A stretch of DNA of 64,000 bases from CALOBA01 sp942491465 (GCA_942491465.1 CALOBA010000006.1:18124-82123); one strand, 5' to 3'; shown: positions 46,010 to 55,805, counted from the first letter of the stretch. Translations and numbers: made by a program. Notes: generated by a model from the letters alone, not told the origin.

Positions 46010-48655
46010 GTGAGCGAGCGAAATTCCTTCGCGCGCTTTTACAAGTGCGCACTCCAGGTAAACCCGGAGAGTTACAGCCGCACCTATCGTGGCCAGGATC
46101 ATGGATTGGAGGGCGACGACTACCTGAACGCCTTGGTCGCCAAGTGCAAAGAACAGCGCATCGAAGTGGTTGGCCTTGCCGATCACGGCAGCGTTCAGGA
46201 CGTGGACGGTATCCGCGGTGCGCTGTCGGCCGCCGGGATCGTCGTATTTCCCGGCTTCGAGGTGGCGACGACGGAGAAGATCCACTGGGTCTGCCTGTTT
46301 CCGGAGCATACGACGACGGAGCAGCTGAATCGCTTCTTGGGTTCGCTGAAGCTGACAGACCCAGCGGATGGGGTACGCCCTTCGAACCTCAGTGGTAAGG
46401 ATCTGCTCCACACCGTTGAGGAATGCGGCGGGATCTGCTACGCAGCCCATGCGACCCAGGCCAGCGGCATCCTGACCCAAAAGGCGAACCACGTCTGGAC
46501 GGACGCAACCCTGAAAGCGGCGCAGATCCCCGCCAGCATCGATGACCTGCCGGTCGAATTCAGGCCGATCGCGAAGAATCAGAACGCGGACTACAAACGC
46601 GAGCGTCCCCTGGCCTTGATCAACGCGAAGGACGTCGCCGAGCCGGGTGACCTGGCCGATCCTCGCGCGTCCTGTTTCATCAAGATGACGCGTCCCTGTT
46701 TCGAGTCGTTCACGATGGCCTTCAAGGACCCGGAATCGCGAGTTCGCCTTTGCGACCAGATGACGGAGCATCACTACAGCCGTATCGAGTTCATTGAGAT
46801 CACGGGAGGCTATTTGGATGGGGTCAAAATCCGGCTGTCGGACCACCTGAACACGGCGATTGGCGGCCGCGGAACAGGAAAATCCACCCTGCTGGAGTGC
46901 GTGCGCTACGCGTTGGATCTGGAGCACAAGGGCACCGACGCTGGGAAGCAGGGGGCGCGCATCGTAAAAGAGAATCTGGGGCCGGCTGGGACGGTGACCC
47001 TGCAGGTCGTGTCAGCGGCAAACCGCGGCAAAAGATACAGGGTCGTGCGACGCTACGGTGAGCCACCGCGGGTGGTAGACGGATCCGGCGACGTCTCGAC
47101 GCTCCATCCGAGCCGGGATCTGCTGCCGGGGGTGGAGTTCTACGGCCAGAACGAGATCTTCGAGCTGGCCAGAGACCCATCGGCGTTGGTTGAGGTTCTG
47201 GATCGGTTTCTGCCGCAGGGTGCGATGGATGCGCCGCGCCTCAACGAGCTGCGGAAAAGATTGAAGGCAAACGCCACAGCATTGACGCAAGCGCTGGAAC
47301 GCCAAGAGGACCTTGAGGTCGATCTCGAACGCCTGCCGAGGCTCAACGAGCAGGTGAAGCAATTCAAGGCGCTGGGCGTCGAGGAGAAGCTGAAGCAGTT
47401 GCCGTTGTTGGAGAAAGAACGGCAGTTGAAGCCACGTATGCATGAGGAGCTGGAACGAGTCGGGACGGCGCTCGCAGCGCTGGAGGCGGCCCTTCCTGAC
47501 CTGGTGTTTCTCAGCGATACCGCCTTGGCCGCGCTTCCTCACGCCGACAGGTTGCGCAAGGGGCGGGCGCTTCTGGAAGTGCTGAAGGCCGCGGGGGCCA
47601 GCGCGGTCGCGGATCTTAAGGTGGCGTTGGATACCACGGCCACGGGGCTGGACGCCGTCGGCGCCGAGTTGGATGCGGCCTTGGAGCAGGCGGAGAGAGG
47701 GCTTGAGGTGGAGTTCGGCAAGCTGCCGGACGCAGCAGGAAAATCGGGGTTAGAACTGGGTCGCGAGTATCAGGCGTTGCTCCGCGATATCGAACGGATT
47801 CAACCCAAGCAGACGAGTTTGCAGTCGGCCCGCAATCTGACCGAGGCGCGACGGCAAGAGCGCCGCAACTTGCTCGCGGAGCTCTCCGATCTGCGTGGGG
47901 AGCGGAGCGCCGAGCTGCACAAGACCACCAAGCGTCTGAGTAAACGGTTGCGTGGGAAGCTCAAGATCACCGTCGTGCCAAACGGGGAACGCGACGGCCT
48001 GAAGAAGTGGCTCTGCGATCTTCCGGGCGTTGGCGAAAAGCGCGTGGCTTGGGTGGACGAGGCGGAGGACCTGACCATCCCCGCACTGGTGGCCGCGATC
48101 CGCTCTGAAGACGAGGCCCTAAGAGCCGAGAACTGGGGCATTACGTCCAGCATGGCCGAGCTGTTGACCAAACTCACCGAGGCGCAGCTCATGGAGCTGG
48201 AGCTGCTCGATTTCGGCGATCGGGTGGACCTGCAGCTCAATGTGTCCCACGACGCGCGCGATGCGCGTTACCGGTCCTTGCATCAGCTCTCGACGGGGCA
48301 GCAGTGCACGGCCATTCTGCATCTTCTGTTGTTGGAAAATCCCGATCCGCTGATCCTGGACCAGCCCGAGGACAATCTCGACAATGCGTTCATTGCCGAG
48401 CGCATCGTGACCGAACTGCGCGCGGCGAAGACCGAGCGTCAGTTCATCTTCGCGACCCACAACGCGAACATCCCGGTCTTCGGGGATGCGGAGTGGATTG
48501 GGGTGTTCAGCGCATCGGATGAGCAGGGACATCTGCGCGCGGAGGATCAGGGGTCCATTGACGTTGCGGAGATCCGCGATCAGGCGGCGCGCATCCTAGA
48601 GGGTGGCGAGGACGCTTTTCGTCAGCGCCAAGACAAGTATGGCTATGGCTACTGA
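46010..48655 (+). CDS. TrlF-type PHP phosphoesterase - SMC-like ABC ATPase
   Basis: 881 residues, GTG start with GGGAGA before it. An N-terminal PHP domain (GLADHGSVQDVDGI, GIVVFPGFEVATTEKIHWVCLFPE, GGICYAAHAT) carries several metal-binding histidines. The ABC part has Walker A GGRGTGKSTLLE at about residue 290, a coiled-coil insert (about 410-620), signature LSTGQQCTAILHLLLLE and Walker B PLILDQPEDNLDNAF, then FATHNANIPVFGD. The layout is that of Rad50/RecN-like proteins that couple DNA-end sensing with a phosphoesterase. It is followed 6 bases later by an AlbA_2 gene and pglZ, a defence-type cluster. Looks intact. Confidence 0.85.
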   Translation: MSERNSFARFYKCALQVNPESYSRTYRGQDHGLEGDDYLNALVAKCKEQRIEVVGLADHGSVQDVDGIRGALSAAGIVVFPGFEVATTEKIHWVCLFPEHTTTEQLNRFLGSLKLTDPADGVRPSNLSGKDLLHTVEECGGICYAAHATQASGILTQKANHVWTDATLKAAQIPASIDDLPVEFRPIAKNQNADYKRERPLALINAKDVAEPGDLADPRASCFIKMTRPCFESFTMAFKDPESRVRLCDQMTEHHYSRIEFIEITGGYLDGVKIRLSDHLNTAIGGRGTGKSTLLECVRYALDLEHKGTDAGKQGARIVKENLGPAGTVTLQVVSAANRGKRYRVVRRYGEPPRVVDGSGDVSTLHPSRDLLPGVEFYGQNEIFELARDPSALVEVLDRFLPQGAMDAPRLNELRKRLKANATALTQALERQEDLEVDLERLPRLNEQVKQFKALGVEEKLKQLPLLEKERQLKPRMHEELERVGTALAALEAALPDLVFLSDTALAALPHADRLRKGRALLEVLKAAGASAVADLKVALDTTATGLDAVGAELDAALEQAERGLEVEFGKLPDAAGKSGLELGREYQALLRDIERIQPKQTSLQSARNLTEARRQERRNLLAELSDLRGERSAELHKTTKRLSKRLRGKLKITVVPNGERDGLKKWLCDLPGVGEKRVAWVDEAEDLTIPALVAAIRSEDEALRAENWGITSSMAELLTKLTEAQLMELELLDFGDRVDLQLNVSHDARDARYRSLHQLSTGQQCTAILHLLLLENPDPLILDQPEDNLDNAFIAERIVTELRAAKTERQFIFATHNANIPVFGDAEWIGVFSASDEQGHLRAEDQGSIDVAEIRDQAARILEGGEDAFRQRQDKYGYGY

Positions 48656-48661
48656 GGCAGT

Positions 48662-49904
48662 ATGACCAAGACCGAACTATGGGAGCTGATCGCGAACGGT
48701 GAGAACTCCGGTGTGGAGTTCAAGCGCGATGACGTGCGCCCGGAGCAACTGGCGAAGGAGGTGGTGGCGCTGGCCAACTTTCAAGGCGGCGTGATCCTGC
48801 TGGGCGTCGAGGATGATGCCAGCATCAGCGGTATCCAGCGCGAGAACCTCGAAGAATGGGTCATGGATACGGTGTTCGGACGCTATGTCCACCCTATGAT
48901 TCTGCCATTCTACGAGACGGTGCGGGTCGATGACGGGCGCCGGGTCGCCGTGATCACGCTCACCCAGGGAACCGCGAAGCCTTACGTGGTTCGGCAACAG
49001 GATCGCGAAGAGATTTACGTGCGAGTCGGCAGTGTCTCGCGGCGGGCCTCGCGGGAGCAGCAAGCACGGTTGTTCTCCCAAGGCGGCATGCTGCACGCCG
49101 AAGCGCTGCCGGTTTCCGGTACTGCGTTCGGCGACCTGGACCGGGCTCGACTGCATGACTATCTCGACGCGGGTCATTTCGGACCCCGATGTGCCGCAGG
49201 ATGAAGAGGCTTGGATCAAGCGCCTGATGGGGCTTGGCTTCATGGTCGCCGGGCCGAACGGCGATCCGGTTTGCACCATTGCGGGCACGGTGCTGTTCGC
49301 GAGAAGGCCGCGCCGTGCCTTGCGGCAGGCCGGAGTGCGGTGGATGGCCTTCGATGGGGATGAAATGACCTATCAAGCGCTGGACGATGCGGTGCTTGAT
49401 GAGCCATTGGTGGGGTTGTGGCGTGTGGATGACGGCAGTCCGTCGTTGGAGCAGCGCGGCTTGTTGGAACGACTGCCCGAACGCATGCGCCCCTTTATCT
49501 CGGACGATGCCAGCGAGCTAACCGATGGTGTTCGTCGAGACCGAGCATGGCAGTACTCGGTCGCGGCCGTGCGCGAAGGCTTGGTCAATGCGTTCGCTCA
49601 CCGTGATTGGACGCGCTTCGAGGATGTGGAGATTGTCCGTTACAGCGACCGGTTGGAGATCAAGAGTCCCGGCGCGCTGCCCAACTCCATGACCGTCGAG
49701 AAGATGCTGGTGGGTCAGCGCTCCCACCGCAATCCGGTGATCGTTGAGGTGCTTCGGGACTACGGCTATGCCGATGCGCGCGGGATGGGGGTTCGGAAGA
49801 AGATCGTACCGCTGGTGCGCCAGCAGAACGGCGTGGACCCCGAGTTTGTTGCCACGGACGATTACCTGCTGGTTCGGATGCCGCGGGGGGCTGCGTCGGG
49901 ATGA
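48662..49904 (+). CDS. AlbA_2/Schlafen ATP-binding protein, one +1 frameshift
   Basis: The first frame holds ENSGVEFKRDDVRPEQLAKEVVALANFQGGVILLGVEDD, the AlbA_2 domain. Near 49160 one extra base (CTCGACG) moves the match to TRVISDPDVPQDEEAWIKRLMGLG, then the C-terminal ATPase-like part (REGLVNAFAHRDWTRFEDVEIVRYSDRLEIKSPG). Corrected, it is about 414 residues, a normal length. Such proteins are putative transcriptional regulators or defence accessory factors. Its stop overlaps the pglZ start (ATGA). Confidence 0.75.
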
Positions 49905-50795
49905 GCGCCATGGGGCCGGTCTCGGCGCTGCTGGAGCAGCAACTCAGGGAGCGGGTGCGCAAGCATGGCGTCGTCGTCTGGCTGGATCTCGACGATCACT
50001 ACGCTCCTTTTGTGGACGGGCTGCAGGCCCTTCGGGAACGCGACGAGGTCCCCTACGCGGTCCACGCCTATCGTGGGAGCTTTCTGGAACTGCTGTTGGC
50101 AATGGAGCGCGAGGCGGCGGGCGTCGAGTCCGTGCCGCTGGTGATCCATGCGCCGGGCTTCAACGAGGAGTTGATCCGGCACACGCCGCTGCTGGAGCTC
50201 TATTCCGCCGGGGTCCGTTTCCGCAAGGCCCTGCCGACGCTGATCCGCGATGCCGCCGTCGGCAAGCTCCCGACCGACCGGATCGATGCCTTCCTGGAGC
50301 AGGGGCTGCTAACCTCGGCCGGGGCCGACGATTGGCTTGCGTCGAGGCTGGACGCGGAGACCGGGGCCTTGTCGACCTGGCTACTCCAGCGGGGTTTGAA
50401 TCGGGCGGTGGACGATCTGCTGTTGGCCGTTGCCGATGACACCGCCGATACCGGTTCGCGATCGCCCTATCTGATTCGAGGAAGAGGTTGTCCTGGAGGC
50501 AGCCCTGAACGGTCTTGCCAACGGGGATTGGGCGTCGGTCCTCGCCTGGAGCGGTGCACGCACCGGCGGCGGAAGTTTCTGGTTGCGCCAGGACGTCGCG
50601 CGCATGTCCGCGTGGCAGCTAATCGATCCCTGCGCGAAGCTCGGCGCGGCCATCGCGGACGCGGGCGATACGCTCGGCGCGCGTACCCATGCGCAGGCCG
50701 TGGCGCGCTACGTCGAGGTCGGGTCCGCGGTGGATCGGGCGCATCGGCATCTGGAACAGCAGCGATTGGCCCTGCTGTATCCGCAGATTCCCTGC
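49901..50795 (+). pseudogene. pglZ: PglZ (BREX-type phosphatase) remnant, N-terminal part
   Basis: MSAMGPVSALLEQQLRERVRKHGVVVWLDLDDHYAPFVDGL and YRGSFLELLLAMEREAAG, HTPLLELYSAGVRFRKALPTLIRDAAVG are the standard beginning of PglZ proteins of BREX phage-defence systems. A +1 frameshift occurs near 50480, after which EEVVLEAALNGLANGDWASVLAW and SAWQLIDPCAKLGAAI continue. After about 300 residues the gene stops matching and a helicase piece begins. The alkaline-phosphatase-like catalytic domain is lost. Confidence 0.72.
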
Positions 50796-50960
50796 TTCCC
50801 TCGCGCCAGCTGCCGGTCGCGATTCGCGAATATGCCCCGGGCGCGAACCTGGTGCTGGATGGGAGGGTGTATCGATCCGGCGGGGTGACGCTGAGCTGGC
50901 ACCTGCCCCCGGATGTACCGTCATGCCTGCCTGCTGAGCGACGACACCCAGCACCCGCGG
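50796..50960 (+). pseudogene. Fragment of a DUF1998-type helicase
   Basis: In the frame directly after the pglZ stump: PSRQLPVAIREYAPGANLVLDGRVYRSGGVTLSWHLPPD. The motif REYAPG...V.DGRVYRSGGVTL is found in large DEAD-box helicases with a C-terminal zinc-binding DUF1998 region, some of which belong to defence systems. Only about 50 residues remain. The next 230 bases (to about 51190) hold a protein-like stretch (VMERLFGRLVRIQQPQEMEAFGRV) that I could not assign. Confidence 0.4.
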
Positions 50961-51254
50961 TGGTCGAGCACGCGCTGAAGGCAAGCGCGACCAAGGACCA
51001 GACCTGCGGCCTGACGGTCGCCACCGGCGCCTTGGCCGGAAGACACCCCTCCCAGCCCACGCGCCTGCACCATGATTGGCAAGATGGCTCGGAGCGGGTC
51101 GACGTCATGGAACGGCTGTTCGGCCGGTTGGTGCGGATTCAGCAGCCGCAAGAGATGGAGGCGTTCGGTCGAGTTGCTGCGTTGCGTGGACTGAGATCCC
51201 CAGCCCCGGGGAGGCCGACCGAAGTCGGCGCGACCGGAAGCAGCTGGGGGAGGG

Positions 51255-51527
51255 TCAGTCTTCTTCGGTCACCTCGGCCAGCACCATGCCGGTGGCGTTC
51301 TCCGGGTCGTTGGTGAAGCGGATGCAGTGCTCGGCGCCGTTGATCGGATACAGGTTGAAGCCGTCGGCCTCGCGGATGGGGGTGATGCCGTCGCCGATGT
51401 CGTCGTCGGCGCAGTAGGTGAAGTGCAGGTCGGGCAGAGCGTCGCGCAGGGCCGCGACCGACTCCGGGGTCAGGCCCGCGCGGTCGATGATGGTGGCGAC
51501 CTTGTCGATGAGCTCGGGCGGGATCAT
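51255..51527 (-). CDS. DUF6129-like small nif-linked protein, extra copy
   Basis: 90 residues: MIPPELIDKVATIIDRAGLTPESVAALRDALPDLHFTYC, DDDIGDGITPIREADGFNLYPINGAEHCIRFTNDPENATG. It is about 90% identical to the copy at 55806. The family is known only from nitrogen-fixation clusters, where it stands behind nafY/nifX; function unknown. It overlaps the upstream nafY copy by 4 bases, as in the main operon. No nif promoter is seen for this copy. Confidence 0.75.
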   Translation of the reverse strand: MIPPELIDKVATIIDRAGLTPESVAALRDALPDLHFTYCADDDIGDGITPIREADGFNLYPINGAEHCIRFTNDPENATGMVLAEVTEED

Positions 51528-52237
51528 GCCTCGGTGGCCTCGCGCTCGAAGCGCACGCGCTCATCGGTGTCGGCGCCCATGACCTTCGCCAGCCACGGCG
51601 GGGCCTTGTGGTTGAGGATGCGCGAGAGTTCGGCCATGCAGGCGGAGGCCGCGGGGTTGTCGGCGAGCTTGATGGGGTGGATGTCGCGCTTGACCACCTT
51701 GGCCGCGGCGGGGCCGCCGATGGAGGCGCAGTAGAGGACCTGGCAGTCGGCGATGAGGCCGGCGCGGTGGTTGTTCTTGTCGTCGCTGACCTCGGCCGCG
51801 CTGTCGTCGATGTCGCGGCAGTCGATCAGGCGATGGCCGTCGGCGGCGACCTGGTAGACCAGGAAGCGCCGTGCCGAGCCGAAGTGGCCGTCGACCTGCT
51901 CACCGCCGTTGGAGGCGCAGGCGACGCGGATGGAGCCCGGCATGTCGCCGTCGGCATAGGGCTCGACCGGCGGGGGCGGGGCGATGTCCATGCCGGCCTC
52001 GCCCTTGAGCAGCGCGACGGCCTGCTTGAGGGCGCCGGCGTCGACCTCGGCCAGCTCGCCGTCGGCGGCGGCCTTCAGATCCTTGACCTTGAGCCCGGCG
52101 AGCGCCTCGGCGGTGGGCGGCAGGCGGACGGCGTCGGCCAGGACCTTGAGCAGCCGGGCGGGGTCGGTGTCGGGCAGCGTGCGGGCGGCCAGGCCGATGC
52201 GCAGCGCGATGTCGTCGGTGAGGGTGGCTTGGCTCAT
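51524..52237 (-). CDS. NafY-like nitrogenase cofactor-binding protein, extra copy
   Basis: 237 residues, about 90% identical to the nafY at 56075. It has an N-terminal helical domain (DIALRIGLAARTLPDTDPARLLKVLADAV), a Pro-rich linker and the NifX/NafY cofactor-binding fold (GSIRVACASNGGEQVDGHFGSARRFLVYQV). NafY-type proteins hold FeMo-co for delivery to apo-dinitrogenase. The frame is intact although it lies outside the main operon, 3.8 kb past its end; upstream are only repeats and a ferredoxin stub, so expression is doubtful. Confidence 0.8.
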   Translation of the reverse strand: MSQATLTDDIALRIGLAARTLPDTDPARLLKVLADAVRLPPTAEALAGLKVKDLKAAADGELAEVDAGALKQAVALLKGEAGMDIAPPPPVEPYADGDMPGSIRVACASNGGEQVDGHFGSARRFLVYQVAADGHRLIDCRDIDDSAAEVSDDKNNHRAGLIADCQVLYCASIGGPAAAKVVKRDIHPIKLADNPAASACMAELSRILNHKAPPWLAKVMGADTDERVRFEREATEA

Positions 52238-52311
52238 GGTCTTGGCTCGGCTTGGGGTGTTTGGTTCAGGGTGGGGGCCTGCGCCGCCGCTGGTGGACTA
52301 CAAGCTAGGAT

Positions 52312-52409
<98 letters not shown>

Positions 52410-52448
52410 TCATCGAACAGCGCCTAGTCGCTTGACTCAGGCTCCGGT

Positions 52449-52826
52449 TCAGGCCGGGACGATGCAGTCGTCTTCCATGCAGGCGTCGAGGCGCTGGGGG
52501 TGTCGTGGGTGCCTTCGCACTCGTTGCAGGTCTCGGCGTCGATGCAGCTCGCCTCCTCGACGAAATCGATGCCGGAAAACAGGCCATCGCGCGTTTCCCG
52601 AACGCCTGGAAACGACTGCCGAGCGGGCCTTCTCGCTGCGGCGTTTGCCTAAGTCAAGGCGGGTGTTCGTGCTGCTTGACACGATGATGAGGTCCTGGTC
52701 GCGTGCATGAGACCAGAGTCGCGAGTCGCTCCAGCGTTCGTCCAGGTCGCGGACATGAACGAAGTCATCGCCGGCCCAGAGCGCGAAGCGATAGGGCAGA
52801 TTGACATCAATCAGGTAGCGGGCCAT
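52449..52826 (-). pseudogene. DUF5615 PIN-like toxin fused by deletion to a ferredoxin tail
   Basis: The frame starts as a DUF5615 toxin (MARYLIDVNLPYRFALWAGDDFVHVRDLDERWSDSRLWSHARDQDLIIVS), then loses family similarity and ends with RLDACMEDDCIVPA, the C-terminus of the nif-linked ferredoxin. In the alternative frame between them CIDAETCNECEGTHDTP, the rest of that ferredoxin's second cluster motif, can be read; a one-base deletion separates it from the tail, and one cluster cysteine has become Arg. Confidence 0.7.
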
Positions 52827-53074
52827 CAGGCCACGCGCTGCAGCGTATAGCGGTTCGACATCATGTCGGCGGCGAAGCGCAGGCAGGCGTCGATGTCGGC
52901 CGCCTCAAGCGACGGAAACTGGCGCAGGATCTCTGCCGGCTGCTCACCGGCACTCAGAAAGCCCAGCACGGACTCGACGGTGATGCGCATGCCGCGGATC
53001 ACCGGTCGGCCGTTGCACGTGTCCGGGGCGATGGTGATACGACCGTCCAAGTAGCTGAGTGGTTCGCTTGTCAT
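52826..53074 (-). CDS. DUF433 antitoxin
   Basis: 82 residues: ITIAPDTCNGRPVIRGMRITVESVLGFLSAGEQPAEILRQFPSLEAADIDACLRFAAD, the DUF433 winged-helix signature. DUF433 proteins are antitoxins for DUF5615 PIN-like toxins; here it overlaps the truncated toxin downstream, so it is probably an orphan. The intact frame suggests recent loss of the partner. Confidence 0.8.
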   Translation of the reverse strand: MTSEPLSYLDGRITIAPDTCNGRPVIRGMRITVESVLGFLSAGEQPAEILRQFPSLEAADIDACLRFAADMMSNRYTLQRVA

Positions 53075-53179
53075 GGTGGGTGCCTGTGGGTTCGCGGAGT
53101 TCGGTCACAGTGTATCCGCTGCGGTGACGCCTGCAACTGGGCTCATGCACTGCAAGCCCCGACTGCGCAACACCGATCC

Positions 53180-53541
53180 GCGAGCGGCTGCCGGCCGCGC
53201 TGGCCGCCTGGATCACCCTGTTCGAGCACTGGCAAGAGGACGACCTCATGGCAACCATCACCCACGAACCCGTGCGCAAGGCGCGCGACAAGCTGGTCGA
53301 CCTCAGCGCCGACGCCGAGACCCGCCGCCTCGCCTTCGTGCGCGAGCGCGCCCTGCTTGATGAGGCAAGCCTGCTCAAGGATGCGCGTGAGGAGGGCCGC
53401 GAGGAGGGGCACAACAACGCCCTGCGCCAAACCGCAATGACCATGATCCGCGAGAGCACCCTCGACGATCAGACGATTGCGGCCTACACCGGCCTTGCGG
53501 TCGGCGAGGTCGCGGGGCTGCGCCGTGGCGGCTCGACCTGA
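53180..53541 (+). pseudogene. Rpn family nuclease remnant (C-terminal part)
   Basis: From IRERLPAALAAWITLFEHWQEDDLMATITHEPVRKARDKL to the end it matches the C-terminal 110 residues of the full-length gene at 32260, with a diverged tail. The nuclease core is absent. The next 200 bases contain no recognisable feature. Confidence 0.72.
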
Positions 53542-53747
53542 GCTTCGTCACCCTGACCGGGGCATCTCGGTGGAGGCCCGCTCCGGGCCAAGTCGGCAAC
53601 CTGCCGGGACCTGACACTTCATCGGTCTCGGAGGTTGGTGACCGCAAGATCGATCGGTGCACCCGCGTCGGGTGACCTGCTCCATCGTCGGCCAGCTTGG
53701 CCAAGGCTGGCTATGATGAGCGCCACCGAGAATCACGGGAGGTCAGC

Positions 53748-53990
53748 ATGCAAGTCAATATGCTCGAAGCAAAGAGCCAGCTCTCGAAGCTGGTCAAGGC
53801 GGCGGTTGCCGGCGAGGAGGTGATCATCGCCAGCAACGGCCGACCCCAGGTCCGGCTGGTCGCCTGCGCGGCCCCTGCGGGTCTGCGGCAGTGGGGCGCG
53901 TTGGCCGGTCAGTTTGCGGACACCGACGAAGCCTTTGGCGAAGCCGTCGATGCCGAGGTCGGTCGGCTGTTCGGTGTCCCATGCGATTGA
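53748..53990 (+). CDS. Phd/YefM-type antitoxin (intact)
   Basis: 80 residues: MQVNMLEAKSQLSKLVKAAVAGEEVIIASNGRPQVRLV, the Phd DNA-binding fold, then a tail (ADTDEAFGEAVDAEVGRLFG) that would wrap the toxin. GGGAGG stands just before the ATG. It overlaps the start of a decayed vapC by 10 bases. The same gene, truncated, is at 33467. Confidence 0.8.
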   Translation: MQVNMLEAKSQLSKLVKAAVAGEEVIIASNGRPQVRLVACAAPAGLRQWGALAGQFADTDEAFGEAVDAEVGRLFGVPCD

Positions 53991-54201
53991 TGTTGGACAC
54001 CCAGGTGATGTTGTGGTGGCTGTTGGGGGACCGGCGTTTGCGTTCGCAGACACGCGAGCTGGTGGCAAACTGCCCCTGCACGGTGTCCGTTGCCAGCGTT
54101 TGAGAGGTCGCCATCAAGCGCAAGCGCGCATGGAAGGGCTGACGGCGGTGTCGTCGGATGCGCGTTGGGGCGAATACGGGATCGTGTTACGGCGCCCATG
54201 A
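53981..54201 (+). pseudogene. VapC PIN toxin with nonsense mutation and internal deletion
   Basis: It starts MRLMLDTQVMLWWLLGDRRL, reaches VSVASV and then meets TGA where the family has Trp (VASVWEVAIK), followed in frame by EVAIKRK. Then a jump leads, in a new frame, to QARMEGLTAVSSDARWGEYGIVLRRP, the toxin's end. The nonsense change and a deletion of about 55 codons have both hit the gene. Confidence 0.75.
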
Positions 54202-54214
54202 CCAAGGCCCGCCA

Positions 54215-54345
54215 GGGCGGGCCTTGTGGTTGAGGAAGTGGCCGTCGATCTGCTCGCCGCCGTTGGCGGCGCAGGCGACGCGGATGGAGCCCGGCACCAG
54301 GTTGATCTTGGCTTCGCTGGCGCCGTTTTCGGGTAACATCCAAGG
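54215..54345 (-). pseudogene. NafY fragment
   Basis: The minus strand reads KINLVPGSIRVACAANGGEQIDGHFLNHKA: the beginning of the NafY cofactor-binding domain, then a jump to the sequence coding NHKAPPW near the NafY C-terminus. About 180 bases including this piece and the next antitoxin's start are duplicated at 44780-45030. Confidence 0.65.
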
Positions 54346-54405
54346 CGAACAAGTTCGGCTTCGAGCAAAGATGCTGCAATCGAGCCAACGCCCCTACAAG
54401 AGCAG

Positions 54406-54645
54406 ATGCACATGACCTTCACCGTAGCAAACGTCGTCTCTATCGCCAAGCAGCTGCCGCCGGAAGACCAGGCCGCCCTGCTGTCATCGCTGTACGAACT
54501 CGTTGCCCCGACGCACAAGGAATGGGAGGCCGCTTGGGACCGGGAATGTAACGACCGCCTGTCCGCCTATCGAGCTGGAGCCATCGATGCCGTCGACTCG
54601 GTGCAGGCGATGCAGGAGCTGCGGCGCAAACACGGGCTCGGATGA
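54406..54645 (+). CDS. Addiction-module antitoxin (TIGR02574-like), toxin lost
   Basis: About 79 residues: VVSIAKQLPPEDQAALLSSLYELV, then EWEAAWDRECNDRLSAYRAGAIDAVDSVQAMQELRRK, a typical antitoxin of RelE/ParE pairs. Its stop overlaps an ATG (54642) reading MKVRELHQS, the first codons of the expected toxin, after which unrelated sequence and a family-A palindrome (54718-54741) follow. Confidence 0.7.
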   Translation: MHMTFTVANVVSIAKQLPPEDQAALLSSLYELVAPTHKEWEAAWDRECNDRLSAYRAGAIDAVDSVQAMQELRRKHGLG

Positions 54646-54848
54646 AGGTCCGTGAGCTTCATCAGAGCCGGTTACGACGGAACGGTCTTGCGGGAATCCG
54701 AGGGATACTTGCCCAGTCTCTGGAGCGTCGTTACGATCATAAGCTGCGACTGCGCATCATGGCACCGCCACCGCCACCGCCTCAGGTTGCCCCGACTACC
54801 CGGCGGGACTATGCTCACGGCCACCGGACCAACCCGGAGGCAACGCCG

Positions 54849-55521
54849 ATGAGCACACTGCTCGACCCGAAGAACGACTACGTCTTCAAGCGCCTGTTCG
54901 CCGATGATCCGGCGTTGCTGGCAGACCTGATCAACGCCGTGCGCCACCGCTCGGCGCCGATCACCGGGCTTCGGGTACGCAACCCCACCATCGAGGCCGC
55001 GGAGCTTGCGGGCAAGTACATCATCTTGGATCTCCTGGCCGAAGATGCCGAAGGCGCCCAGTTCAATGCCGAGATGCAGGTGCGCCGCCACCGCGCCTGG
55101 AGCGCGCGCAGCACCTACTATCTGGCCAAGCTGATTCGAGATGAAGAAGGCAGATCGCATCCGCGAGCGGCTGCCGACCGAGCTGGCCGCCTGGATCACC
55201 CTGTTCGAGCACTGGCAAGAGGACGACCTCATGGCAACCATCACCCACGAGCCGGTCCAAAAGGCCCGCGACAAGCTTGCGGCGCTCAGCGCCGACGCCG
55301 AGACCCGCCGCCTCGCCTTCGTGCGCGAGCGCGCCCTGCTTGATGAGGCAAGCCTGCTCAAGGATGCGCGCGAGGAGGGCCGCGAGGAGGGCATGGATGC
55401 AGTCAGGCGCGAGACCGCGGTCAACCTGATCCAGCAGTCCAATCTCAACGACGTCGCCATCGCCGCTGCGACCGGGCTGGAGCCGGCAGCGGTGGCGGCC
55501 TTGCGCGCAGCCGAGGGCTAG
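54849..55521 (+). pseudogene. Rpn family nuclease gene with a 182-bp internal deletion
   Basis: The 5' part (STLLDPKNDYVFKRLFADDP to RSTYYLAKLI) and the 3' part (EMKKADRIRERLPTELAAW to the end) are about 95% identical to the gene at 32260. Sixty codons between are missing and the frame is shifted. In the intact gene CTGATC occurs at both break points (32542 and 32725), so the loss is explained by deletion between these short repeats. Confidence 0.8.
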
Positions 55522-55569
55522 CCTGCTTATCGCCAAGCTTGCCTGGCTGTTCGGTGTCCCGCGCCATTG

Positions 55570-55700
55570 ATGCCCGACTGCGACCGGCTGATCATCGCGC
55601 AGATGCGCAGCGAAGGGCTGACGACGGTGTCTTTGGCTGGGGGTTGGGGCGGGGGTTGCGTTGGGGCGTCCTTGCGCCAAGCGTTAGCGCGTTTTCGCGC
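55570..55700 (+). pseudogene. VapC tail remnant
   Basis: DCDRLIIAQMRSEGLTTVSLAGGWG resembles the last part of a PIN toxin (DRMLIAQARxEGLTxVS). It is followed by the same spacer type (Pro/Arg-rich, CCGGCnAAAGCCGGCGCACC) and DUF6129 tail as at 33647-33920. The rest of the gap to 55805 contains only this spacer. Confidence 0.6.
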
Positions 55701-55805
55701 CGCAGCGTCGGGTCGGGCCCTGTTGACCCGACCTGCGGAGAGCCGGACCTGCGGCGACGGCGCCCGGGGGCGGCCGGCCAAAGCCGGCGCACCGAGGGGG
55801 CCGGC

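Noticed and set aside
54285..54310. Stretch AGCCCGGCACCAGGTTGATCTTG identical to part of nifK (58964-58990), suggesting a nifK fragment in the nafY remnant
   Set aside because: Only about 23 bases match, at the NLVPG codons, and the flanks do not continue as NifK; chance or very short gene conversion cannot be told apart.
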